A stretch of DNA of 64,000 nt from positions 21,911,295 to 21,975,294 of the forward strand of contig NC_088298.1 of NCBI RefSeq assembly GCF_032854445.1. The letters run 5' to 3'. Within the stretch, counting starts at the first letter, position 1. The number at the start of each line of letters is the position of its first letter. Of the stretch, positions 26,801 through 36,441 are shown in pieces. A program made the translations under genes and the position numbers. The notes below the pieces were generated by a model. That model worked only from the letters and a program-made list of their open reading frames with translations, ran no database searches and was not told the DNA's origin. This DNA comes from Liolophura sinensis. Taxonomy: Eukaryota; Mollusca; Polyplacophora; Chitonida; Chitonidae.

Positions 26801-27417
26801 TACCGCTTGAGAATGATAATGATGAAGATGAAGGTATTGGCGAAATGGAAGGCGAGAGTGAGGCTAATATCTCGACGGCGTCGTCTGGCGCTGGTGAGGT
26901 GGATGACGCGGAGGAAAGCCTTGGGACTTTGTCCGGAATCGCACCGATTGTTGAGATATCGGGCCTTAAGGAAGAAGAGGACGAGCTTCAGGAAATATTG
27001 GCAGCTCAGGCATCTATGGGTGCAAGCGCCGATAAGAAAGTTTCTGATGCGTCAGCGTCGGATTCGCAGTCAGAGATTGGCGCTGTACGCACAGCCCCAG
27101 GATTTTCTGATCCTGAAAGAAGCGACAAATCTTCGCAAGACGAAAGAGAGGAAGACAATGACGAGGACGACAATGAACTGGGTGAAATTCTTGCGGCTCA
27201 GGCGAAATTGAAAGGTTCTCCAGGGCAGTGTGATAGCTCGTCTGGGTGTCAAGAACCGGTCTCCACCGTGGAGTCGTCGCAAAGTTCAAGGTCATCAGGA
27301 TCAAAGCAAAAATATAACATGTCATCTGCGGGGGAAGGGGAAGAACTACCAACGTCGAAAAAGTTCAGACGCCGAAATATTTCCATGTATGCTGGTGAAG
27401 AAGAAGATTGTGTCTAA
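17873..27417 (+). CDS. DBR1: RNA lariat debranching enzyme DBR1 (8 exons)
   Basis: Hydrolyses the 2'-5' branch of excised intron lariats in the nucleus; metallophosphoesterase family. Exons: 17873-18069, 19358-19482, 20255-20335, 20825-20910, 23317-23541, 24423-24497, 25661-25803, 26403-27417. Every intron is GT-AG and the phases join without a break, giving 648 residues (human about 544). Family residues seen: GCCHG at 7-11, GDFQ with D39, GGNHE with N84/H85, SHDWP with H174, and AHLH with H226/H228. A lariat-recognition-loop-like segment lies around residues 130-155. Residues about 395-625 are an acidic, Ser-rich, low-complexity tail longer than in vertebrates; the extreme C terminus (KKFRRRN...MYA) resembles the vertebrate end and may be a nuclear signal. 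The start matches the family N terminus, and a short out-of-frame leader precedes it. Introns carry SINEs, a pyrimidine array and repeated copies of the exon 5 donor. Boundaries are read by eye from splice consensus plus family similarity. Confidence 0.96.
18738..19104 (-). mobile_element. SINE-B, full length, DBR1 intron 1
   Basis: GAGTGAGTGAGTGCTTGAGG tail; head in reverse with GCTCTACCAACTGTGCTA, i.e. an A box TAGCACAGTTGGTAGAGC. Confidence 0.85.
20930..22625 (+). repeat. Pyrimidine-rich array in DBR1 intron 4 (about 21-bp period)
   Basis: C+T-rich strand built from variants of CATGTTCTGCC-ATCCTGTCCT. It is degenerate on the left and most regular at about 22027-22620. The period is a multiple of three, so long reading frames appear in several frames on both strands; the longest plus-strand one is 361 codons. 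A SINE at 21262-21512 interrupts the array. Confidence 0.9.
21262..21512 (+). mobile_element. SINE-A, DBR1 intron 4
   Basis: Head from GCGCTAGCATAGCG with B-box-like GAGATCAAGTCC, a full body, and an AAATGAATAAATAAATA tail. Confidence 0.88.
23446..24089 (+). repeat. Fourfold 161-bp tandem duplication of DBR1 exon 5 end and donor
   Basis: Unit starts are 23446, 23607, 23768 and 23929. Each unit holds the last 96 nt of exon 5 (residues 207-238, including the AHLH or AHPH metal-site region), the donor CAG|gtgagtcag, and about 65 nt of intron. Unit 1 is the real exon end. Units 2-4 keep an open 32-codon frame and an intact donor. None has an acceptor that would keep the phase into exon 6. Reading past the first donor meets TAA within a few codons (VSQSQ-stop). 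Confidence 0.93.
24682..24940 (-). mobile_element. SINE-A, full length, DBR1 intron 6
   Basis: Poly-T/TTATTT tail, intact body, head to GCGCGCTAACCAACTGAC. Confidence 0.9.
25141..25312 (+). mobile_element. SINE-B, partial, DBR1 intron 6
   Basis: Body with GTGTCATGTCCGTTACTTC and a CATATGACTGAAAAAATTG tail. Confidence 0.75.
25393..25556 (+). mobile_element. SINE-B, partial, DBR1 intron 6
   Basis: Second copy about 250 bp on; includes GCACTTTGGCGGCACGGAC and GTCATATGACTGAAAAATTG. Confidence 0.75.
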
Positions 27418-27422
27418 ACATT

Positions 27423-28509
27423 CTCTTCAGTTCTTTTTTTTAAATTCATTTTATTCTCATGACTTTCTTTTAATTATAGCCAGATGGGGATTTTTGTGGG
27501 ACCTGCAAATGGATGACTCGGTATGGTTTGAATACGTACAATATGGCCAGTTACGACTTTTGAGTTCACAGCTAGGTGACTTTTTTATTTTTAAGTTTCC
27601 AGTATGCCTTTTAATTGTGTAAATTTCAAATCGTTTTGAAACTTATTCCAGATTAATTTACGTTGTAAAAGTATCTGAAGGGCTGCGTAAGCCTTGCTTA
27701 GAACCTTTTTGGGTTACCGGTGAGTGGCATGTATTTAGACTTCATTGCCGTCATTCTACGGTCATTATTCTGTATCAGGCATGTGTATGATTGCGTTGTT
27801 CGATTTCGTCCTAAGATCTATACCAAAAGGTTACAAAATAAATGGGCACTTTTCCAAAGCACGGCTAGAACATGTATGTCGTTTCTAGGTCGCCACCTAG
27901 TTTGTTGTGCGTTGGGTCTAAAAACTTGAATTACCCAGCTGATCAGAGTTATGGCCCTTGATATCTCACAGTGAGGCATAAGGTTACAGTAATTCTGACT
28001 TGGGTCTGTTCTTAAATCTTATTCGCTGATGGAGTAAAAAAAATGTTCTTTATAACACATTAACTACCTGAATCTTCCTGTATTTATGATTATAAGAAAA
28101 CACAGGTGTCGTCAAGTTGCCTCGACCATTCACGTGGGACCTGTATCCATAATCCTTCCATGATTGGTTGCGGCCAAAACTGCTGAGACCAGTGTTTCCG
28201 GAAAACGCTCACAGTTTACAGGATATATCAGGTGGAGGTTATTCACACTTGGCATTCTCTTTGATGATGACGACAGAATTGTTTCCCTCGATTTAAAACT
28301 TGCAATGGTTTTATACGTGTAGTATACTGTTATATGTAAGTGATTGAACATTGTTTACAGTACACCTGCTTGTTATGAAATGTTATGAAATAAAAGCAAA
28401 TGGCACAAAATCAGATGATATTAGAGATCAGATTTGTAGATGTGTTTATTTTCTCAAACACTTAAACGGTGTGCCGTGCGTGGAAAGGCCTGTCAGTAAC
28501 CTGTGGCTG
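27423..28509. other. DBR1 3' flank
   Basis: Probable 3' UTR and downstream sequence with the AATAAA candidates. No other gene seen. Confidence 0.4.
27837..27842 (+). promoter_or_regulatory. Candidate DBR1 polyadenylation signal AATAAA
   Basis: First AATAAA on the plus strand that I noticed after the DBR1 stop, about 420 nt downstream. A second AATAAA lies at 28389-28394. Transcript data are needed to choose between them. Confidence 0.35.
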
Positions 28510-28656
28510 GTCAGTGGCGGCAGCACTTTGGCGGCATGGACTCGCTCTGCCACGACAAAGAGACAGTATATGTATGCACACCCCATGATCCCTCGTCATC
28601 GTATGACAGAAAAGTTAAGTACGACGTATAACCCCAAGCATTCATGCGTTCATTCA
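28510..28656 (+). mobile_element. SINE-B, partial
   Basis: CAGCACTTTGGCGGCATGGAC to ACCCCAAGCATTCATGCG. Confidence 0.75.
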
Positions 28657-28659
28657 AAC

Positions 28660-28770
28660 TGTGTGGGAAGGTCTGTCAGGAACCTGCGGATTGTCGTGCA
28701 ATGTTCTCCTCCCACAATGATAGACCACTTCGTGTAAGGGAAATATACACCAATCAAATGAATAAATCGA
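28660..28770 (+). mobile_element. SINE-A, partial
   Basis: GTGTGGGAAGGTCTGTCAGG to CACCAATCAAATGAATAAAT, right after the SINE-B copy. Confidence 0.78.
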
Positions 28771-29046
28771 CCAAACTGTGAAAGGCCCTGGCAGAGCTTA
28801 ACCTTGGATGTTTTTTTTTGTATGTCGACAATCACCAGTCGAAATATAAAAAAGCGAACGTAGTCAACCTGGGCTAAACAGATCTGGGATTCTTATGACT
28901 TTTGGCATGTTCCCAAGCCCGTCACTAATGCACTTATGTGGTTTGGTCCAGCTCGTTGATCAAGTTTGGCACGTTTTAGCTCGCCTGTTCACAGTAAGTC
29001 ACTAACGCGTCGGCGTTAGTACCTAATAAACGGGAAAACACTATCA

Positions 29047-29400
29047 AACAAAATCTCAGGGGTGGTATCTTGAAAAGTACTGCAGACAATGAGCTCAGGT
29101 TTTGTACATGTGTAGAGCACGATAACATGAGGGCGCTGTTTAATCGTTGATTCACTGTTTGGATATTAAACACAGGTGCAGTAAATAACCAAATATATAT
29201 TGACGACTTTGTGCATTGTGTGTTAGAATCAATGTTAAACATGTTAAACGTATCGGTGGTATCTCGAAAAGTGCAGCTTGACCCGAAGTTTTACATGCAC
29301 ATAAAACACATTAACACAAGGGGGATGTTTCATCGCTGATGCTCTCTGTGTATATTAATTGCAGTAAATTATCAGATTCGCGAGTGCAGTACTTTATACA
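29047..29400. repeat. Local duplication
   Basis: GGTGGTATCTTGAAAAGT and GGTGGTATCTCGAAAAGT begin two related blocks of about 200 bp. Confidence 0.6.
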
Positions 29401-29944
29401 TATACACTGAGCTGAAGATTTGCATTCATGTTTCTCTTATAGGCGAGCCCTTTGGTTGTCTTTGCCAATTTACTTTAGTTAAGGTTTTATTTTAACTGTT
29501 CATGTAACTCACTACCAAAATTGCCTTTAGTCAGCGGTATGTCTCAACACAAGCTCTACACATGAATATGTGGGAAGTCTATACTATTGCAAGGAAAATG
29601 AAGTTACAACACTTTTCCTAATTCATAATGTTATGGTCCATAAGCTCTATCTGAACATGTTTTAACGAAGGGCGACACCAGTTACCTAAACTGCTATCGA
29701 TTTAACTATAAACTCTGTTACTAACACTGCCATATTTAATATTGTTTACAAGTTTTAGTATAATATAACCTTAATAAATGAATTATTATTCATCGACAAG
29801 TCCACGGCATCACGCCTATTTATAGATTTTTTATTGAATTATATATATATGGATCTGTTATTGATTTATTGATTTGACTTACTTCTTTCTTTTGTTGACC
29901 ATTCCTACCACTTACATTCAGTGCTAATAAAAATAAGACACACA

Positions 29945-31373
29945 GCTGGTTGCTTATTTACTGCTGTAGTGTCACTGTTCATAGTTCAGGAGGAGTGTTC
30001 TTACCGCTGGCAGATAGGTACTTCATCTTGGCTAGTTGCTTGTTTACTGCTGCAGTGTCAGTGTTGATAGTTCTGTAGGAGTGTTCTTACCGCTGGTAGA
30101 TAGGTTCTTTCTCTTGGCTGGTTTCTTGTTTACTGCTGCAGTGTCAGTGTTGATAGTTCTGTAGGAGTGTTTTTACTGCTGGCAGATAGGTCCATCATCT
30201 TCGCTGGTTGCTTGTTAACTGCTGCAGTGTCAGTGTTGATAGTTCTGTAGGAGTGTTCTTACTGCTGGTAGATAGGTTCTTCCTCTTGGCTGGTTGCTTG
30301 TTTACTGCTGCAGTGTCAGTGTTGATAGTTCTGTAGGAGTGTTTTTGCTGCTGGTAGATAGGTTCTTCCTCTTGGCTGTTTGCTTGTTTACTGCTGCAGT
30401 GTCAGTGTTGATAGTTCTGTAGAAGTGTTCTTTTTTGCTGGTAGGTAGGTTTTTCCTCTTGGCTGGCTGGTTGTTCACCCCTGCAATGTCAGTGTTGATA
30501 GTTCTGCAGGAGTGTTTTTGCTGCTGGTAGATAGGTTCTTCCTCTTGGCTGTTTGCTTGTTTACTGCTGCAGTGTCAGTGTTGATAGTTCTGTAGAAGTG
30601 TTCTTTTTTGCTGGTAGGTAGGTTTTTCCTCTTGGCTGGCTGGTTGTTCACCCCTGCAGTGTCAGTGTTGATAGTTCTGTAAGAGTGTTTTTACTGCAAT
30701 TAGATAGTTTCTTCCTCTTGGCTGGCTGGTTTTTCACCCCTGCAGTGTCAGTGTTGATAGTTCTGTAGGAGTGTTCATACTGCTGGTAGATAGGTTCTTC
30801 CTCGTGGCTGGTTGCTTGTTTACTGCTCTAGTGTCACTCTGGATAGCTTTGTAGGAGTGTTCTTACTGCTGGTAGATAGGTTCGTCCTGTTGGCTGGCTG
30901 GTTGTTCACCCTTGCAGTGTCAGTGATGATACTTTTGTAGGAGTGTTTTTACTGCTAGTAGATAGATCCTTCCTGTTGGCTGACTGCTTGTTTACTGCTG
31001 CAGTGTCAGTGTTGATGGTTCTGTAGGAGTGTTTTTAGTGCTAGCAGATAGGTTTTTCCTCTTGGCTGGCTGGTTGTTCATCCCTGCAGTGTCAGTGTTG
31101 ATAGGTTTGTACGAATGTTCTTACTGCTGGCAGAAAGGTTCTTCCTCTTGGCTGGCTGGTTGTTCATCCCTGCAGTGTCAGTGTTGATAGTTTTGTAGGA
31201 GTATTTTTACTGCTGGTAGATAGGTTCTTTCTGTTGGCTGGTTGCTTGTTTACTGCAGCAGTGTCAGTGTTGATAGTTCTGTAGGAGTGTTCCTACTGCT
31301 GGTAGATAGGTTCTTCCTCTTGGCTGGTTGCTTGTTTACTGCCGCAGTGTCACTATTGGTACTTCTGTAGAAG
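29945..31373 (-). repeat. 86-bp tandem array next to the copy A membrane exon
   Basis: About 16 units, shown on plus as ...GCTGCAGTGTCAGTGTTGAT.... On the minus strand each unit has a TGCAG acceptor-like site, a 45-nt segment open in phase 2, and usually a GTAAGAAC or GTAAAAAC donor-like site. The array starts right at the end of the copy A membrane exon. About two units remain beside copy B at 36228-36430. Confidence 0.9.
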
Positions 31374-31375
31374 TG

Positions 31376-34300
31376 TTACCTACAACATTTTATAATGGCG
31401 ATAGATATGTCTGCCAGAATAAAGACTCCCACGCATATACATCCGATTATTGTTCCGGCGCTTCTCCATGGGCTGACGTTTCAATTTGTAGGTAAAAAAA
31501 CAGAAGCAATAATATTTATGTATATACTAATTAATTAATTAATTTATTTTTCAAAATACTCCACGTTAAATGAGTGTGACACACAACGACCAATCTGGGT
31601 ACATAGAGAATAAAAACAGAGCAATGACGATAGTGTTAAAATTGGCAAATGGTCATACGTATCTGGAGAAATGCAGACGTCACTGCCCTAGGTTTACGAA
31701 ACACACTGTTTTGTTTTATTTATTTATTTTATTAGTGTTTCTACTCAAGAATACTTCAGCTATACAATGGCGGCCAGCATTGTGGTGGGAGGAAACAGGG
31801 CAGAGCCCCTGTGAAACACACAGCCATCTGCGAGTTGTTGCAGACCTTCCGACGTACGGTCTGAGAGGGAGCCAGCATGAGCTGGACCCCTTATTGGTGG
31901 GCGCCGCACTGTTTTGTCATGACAAACAACAAGCAATACTACGGGAGCTATACAAAGGAAAATCTATGCATATCAACGTACTCATCCCAAAATCCACAGC
32001 ATGTTTGACCGCCAGATTCTCCACAACAATAGGTATAATCATCAGGCTGGTCTCGATCAGGACAAAAGAAAGCCCCGTTAGTCAGATTGCTGATTGGATG
32101 ATCGTCGTTTCTACAGATCGTGGCGTCTGAAAAGAACACAAGTTTAGAAATATAGGTCAAGCGCGTCTTAACCCATAATGCAAAGGATACTTGTCAGAGC
32201 CTGAGGGAGACGTGACAGTCTCGAGGATACATGGGAGAGCCTGGGGGAGACGTGACTGTCTCGAGGATATAAGAGAACGCCTGGGGAAGACGTGACAGTC
32301 TCGAGGATACCAGACAACGCCTGGAGGATACGTGACAGAGTCTTGTAAATACCTGACAGAGCACGGCGAATACGTGTCATATTGTCGAGGATTCTGATAG
32401 TGCACGGGGTGGACGTGACAGAGTTTGGAGGATACCTGACAGATCACGGGGGATACGTGGCAGTCTCGAAAATACCTGGCAGAGCCTTGGGGATACGTAA
32501 CAGTTTCTCGAAGATGACTGGCAGTGCACTGGAGTTACCTGACAGAATCTCGAGAACACCTGACAAAGCCTGGAAATACGTCAAAAAGAGTCTCGAGGAT
32601 ACCTGGCGAAGCCTGGGAAAGTATGTGACAGTCTCGTGGATACCTGACAGAGCCTGGGAGACACATGACAGCCTCTAGGATAACTGACAGAGCACGGGGC
32701 ATATCTGACAGAGCCCAGGGGATATACCTAAGAGAGCCCAAGGGATAGACCTAATAGACCCCGCAGATAGATTCAAGAGCGCGAAGGACTTATCCAGGTG
32801 ATACATGACAGAGCACGGGTGATAGCCTACCTCTTTCCCTCACCATGTATCTGGCAAACCTTGGGATAGGCTGGCAATTCGCGAGTGCTGAGTTTGAACG
32901 GTAGGGCTGTAGGGCTGCTGAGATACGCTAACTGAGCACTTGACTGAGGCAAACTCCCCTGTGGCCGCCGCTGTGTTAATATCGATCCCGACCTTGAGGC
33001 CACGTGCATCTGATCTGCCCACCAAATCTGCGACACATGGAATTGGAAAGAAAGGGCAAAAAGTCAAATTTTTTCTGTTTCTTCGAGGTATACCAGAAAA
33101 CCAAGGCCTGTAGGTTTGAAAAGTTCGCGTTTTGCGGCTTGGAATATAGATGGAATATACTCTCTCATTGCATGAACTTCGTTGAGGAACTCGCCTCTGT
33201 AAACAATGAGAGTACGTTTTGAAATATATTCATGTGTTTGTTTATTTGCTTGAGTGGTGTGTTATACTGCACTCTAAAATCGCTGAAATACAAACTTGTA
33301 TCTTTACCTGTAACTTTTCCAAAAGGGGCGTAGACCTAGAACTTACAATGTTCAGTCACTGGGATTATTCATGCGTGGCCAGCGTGGGTTCATAGAATCT
33401 CTAGTAGGCCTGTTTACATACATGTGATATAGGTTTATTACGGGACTTTTCAAAACAAACAAAACATCCAGTGGATCGCAAACACGATCCTTTTTGCTCA
33501 AAACACACAAACGTTGTTTAGCCCAAGCAAGGGGGGGCCGTACAGAAAAAAATTCGAAAAAATTGTCTTTTTTCGCCTTTAAAAAGAAAACACCTTTTTC
33601 CACAGTTGTGACAATTACAAGTTAATTTTTTTTTCATTGAAGAAAATTTAATTGGAATATAATACAAAAATATCAAAACTTTTATTTTTGATGGCCAAAC
33701 AATATTATTGCAAGTCTCTTCCAAGATGTCGTAGTATCTGGTGCGCCATTGTGGTTTTTATGACCCCATTGGTCATGTAGTCAAGAGCTAATCTTGTAAA
33801 CTGTGTTTTAAGAAAACAGCGGAAGCCATCCCATGCTTCAATACTCCCTGACCGCCTTCGTATAAGTGAAATTTTCTTGAGTACGGCTTAAAACACCAAT
33901 CAAATAAATAATTAAATAAATCAATACTCCGTGCACCCGAGCTTTGTCGTCATGAGGTAAAGCGAAAATGAAACTCTTTATGAAAAACACTAAATGTTGA
34001 AGAAATCAGGCAGGATATCGCGTAACTGGGCAGAAATACCGGTTATATAGAGGACGAGTGGGATCTTAAACCCAGTAATAGTTTATTTATAGTGTTAATA
34101 CCTCGTATGTAATGCACTATGTATAAGTCATCTTTGTACTTTAAACTGGAACTTCGTCGTGGGGAAAATCCACGACCATCCACAGGCTGCTGACAGACCT
34201 TCCCACATTCGGCCGAATCAATGCAATGTTTCCCTGTATAGTAAAAAGGTGGACATGGCAGTCTATCGTCATCAGTTTCGCCTGTCGGGTAAAGTCCATA

Positions 34301-34472
34301 TTAAAAGGAAGGATTTTGTTATTGAGAACTGTATAGCCTTTCGTGCGAGTGGTTGTGCGAATGCTGCAGTGAAATAAAAAGAAGTACTGCGTATTAATTA
34401 TATGTGTTTTAACTTACCAGTAGCTAACAGGACTACAGCCACAAGTTTCAAAGTCCGTCCGGAACCCAGCAT
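31376..34472 (-). CDS. Copy A: Shisa/CYYR1-like small cysteine-rich membrane protein
   Basis: Assembled exons in transcript order: 34418-34472 (MLGSG start, hydrophobic signal peptide ending VVLLAT), 32959-33027 (69 nt, ends NTAAAT), 31982-32126 (six-Cys exon), 31376-31472 (membrane exon ending KCCR then TAA). Phases 1, 1 and 2 join without a break to give 121 residues. The Cys pattern is C-x16-C-x11-CC-x7-CC, with YTYCCG as in Shisa/CYYR1-type ectodomains; the single helix (GTIIGCICVGVFILADISIAI) leaves a tail of only a few residues. Likely a secreted-pathway type I membrane protein. Lesion: the exon 2 donor is GG instead of GT. Exon 2 is phase-symmetric, so skipping it would give a 98-residue protein. 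MLGSG is preferred as start because copies B and D have a stop in place of a codon just upstream. The family name is tentative; the exon structure is better supported. Confidence 0.6.
31712..31890 (-). mobile_element. SINE-A in intron 3 of copy A
   Basis: Present at the same place in copy B, so it predates the duplication. Confidence 0.82.
32180..32760. repeat. 40-bp minisatellite in intron 2 of copy A
   Basis: Degenerate units of GATACCTGACAGAGCC-TGGGGGAGACGTGACAGT-CTCGAG. It sits between exons 2 and 3. Confidence 0.85.
33849..33922 (+). mobile_element. SINE-A tail fragment in unit 1
   Basis: CGTATAAGTGAAATTTTCTTG to AAATAAATAATTAAATAAAT. Confidence 0.78.
34159..34214 (-). mobile_element. 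SINE-A internal scrap in unit 1
   Basis: GGGGAAAATCCACGACCATC to CCTTCCCACATTCGGCC. Confidence 0.6.
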
Positions 34473-34904
34473 TTCTCCAGATGTCTTCTTCAGGTGTTTT
34501 CTCATTCTCTGTCGTGAACTAAAATGGCGTTTATTCTTAAGTCTCAATTCTCGCCACGCCTTTTTCGTTTCCGTTTTAATCGTTATCGAATTCCGAGAAA
34601 TCCCTACCCGAAAAAGTATCACGTTCACACAGAGATCGAATGTCATTGTAATAAGATAGATCGCAGTTTAGAGTAAAGACACTAGCAATTAGAATAAAAC
34701 CCTTACTGAGGTAAATTGGCAAGAGGCCATATATATTACGCGTGGCCACTTGCCAGATATCATAGTGTCATCGCTGTTCTCGGTCACGCTCAATGCTGTT
34801 TTTTGTTGTATTCCTGCATAAACCAGGATTCCGCTGGTGGAGTAAGCATTCATGGTGCTGGGTCTCTGAGTTGTTTGCATCTGACTGGGTGTATATTACA
34901 TGGT

Positions 34905-35094
34905 AATGGCCGGTTTCCTCTCCCGCCTTAGGTGGGAAGGTCTGGTAGCAACCTGCGGATAGTTGTGGGTTTCCTCCGGGCTCTGGCCGGTTTCCACCCA
35001 CCATAATGCTGGCTGCCGTCGTATAAGTGAAATATTCTTGAGTACGGCATAAAACGCCGTAGACACCAATCAAATAAATGAATAAATAAATAAA
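34905..35094 (+). mobile_element. SINE-A upstream of copy A
   Basis: 5'-truncated body with the tail; shared with copy B (40485-40671). Confidence 0.85.
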
Positions 35095-35488
35095 TGGTAA
35101 TGGCCGGATTTATTCTTAATTTTGAGCCGATTTCATCTTATGACTTGGTAGAGCAATTTTCTTAGAGCGGAAGGGGGTGCCCACTGTGCTGACAGAGGTA
35201 TTTAGCTAAACTAAAGCACACATGCAAGACAAAGCGGCCGTTTCTATTGCGTTTATTTTATAAATATGATACTAAAACATTCTGGATTAGGTGTTAAGTT
35301 GTTCACACGTTTATGTGAATTCAAGTTTTTCCAGATTCAAAAATCTACATTCAAGTTTCAAACATTTAAAAATTAGCGTCAGCGGGGCTTAAGTATCTAA
35401 GTTAAACTATACTTAAACATATACAATGAGCACAAATCGTGGCGAGAACAATTTAAAAACACGAGGCGGTACAGATCAAACTAGAACT

Positions 35489-35675
35489 GACAGACAGACA
35501 GACAGACAGACAGACAGGCAGACAGACAGACAGACAGACACACCGATAGGCAGACAGACAGACACACAGGCAGACAGACAGACGGAGAGGAAGACGGACA
35601 AACAGGAAAATAGCATAATAATAATAATAATAACAATAGTAATAATGATAATGATAATAATGATAATAATAACAT
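35489..35675. repeat. (GACA)n then (AAT/ATA)n microsatellite, unit 1
   Basis: GACA-type repeats 35489-35595, then short AAT/GATAAT repeats. Confidence 0.9.
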
Positions 35676-35779
35676 AACTTCCATGATACCTCTCAAGATA
35701 ATGCAGACATATATAGATTTATGTAGTAATGAAAGATGACTTCATTTTAGCTGTTTTTGAACATGGGCTATTCCCTTAA

Positions 35780-36103
35780 CGTGCCACTTCGGTGGCTAAA
35801 TGGTTAGAGCGTCCCCGTTGGAGTCGGGTCATACCAAAGGCTATAAAAATGATGCATGTGGCTGCCTCGCTAGGCGCTCTGAGCTGAGATGTTAGAGCAA
35901 GGAAACAGGAGAGTGTCAGTATAATGTGACTGGGTGGGGTGTCGTGTCTGATTATCTTCGACCTCAGTGGCGGCAGCACTTTTGGCGGCATGGACTCGCT
36001 ACAAGAAGACCTAGTATATGAACACACACCTAATGACTCGTCGTGGTTATATGACTGAAACATCGTTAAGTACGAAAGCTAAACCCCAACCATACATACT
36101 TTA
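35780..36103 (+). mobile_element. SINE-B, full length, unit 1
   Basis: tRNA-like head with A box TGGCTAAATGGTTAGAGCG and a B-box-like GGGTCATACC; tail ends TAAACCCCAACCATACATAC. Confidence 0.85.
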
Positions 36104-36227
36104 TGAGGCACCCATGTACTAACTGGCATTGACTTTATCCGGGATCTCGTATCTATATTATTTATAAACTGTCCCTTTTCAATAATTTCGATAATTATTG
36201 TTAGCTATTTTGGTGAATGCATAGTTT

Positions 36228-36430
36228 GTTTACTGCTGCAGTGTCACTGTTGATAGTTCTGTAAGAGTGTTTTTACTGCTGGTAGGTAGGTTCTACCTCT
36301 TGGCTGGTTGCTTGTGTACTGCAGCAGTGCCAGTTTTGATAGTTCTGTAGGAGTGTTCTTACTGCTGGTAGATAGGTTCTTCCTCTTGGCTGGTTGCTTG
36401 TTTACTGCCGCAGTGTCACTATTGGTACTT
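36228..36430 (-). repeat. Short 86-bp array at the unit 1/unit 2 junction
   Basis: Just over two units of the same 86-bp repeat, directly after the unit 1 right end and before the copy B membrane exon. It marks the duplication junction. Confidence 0.88.
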
Positions 36431-36441
36431 CTGTAGAAGTG

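Noticed and set aside
26765-27622. Frames overlapping DBR1 exon 8 on both strands
   Set aside because: Shadows of the acidic, GA-rich coding sequence.
31570-32130. 186-codon plus-strand frame, repeated at 36639-37199
   Set aside because: Antisense to the six-Cys exon and runs through a SINE; it is conserved only because the whole segment was duplicated.
35776-36063. 95-codon minus-strand frame, repeated at 41481-41768
   Set aside because: Lies wholly within a SINE-B copy in reverse.
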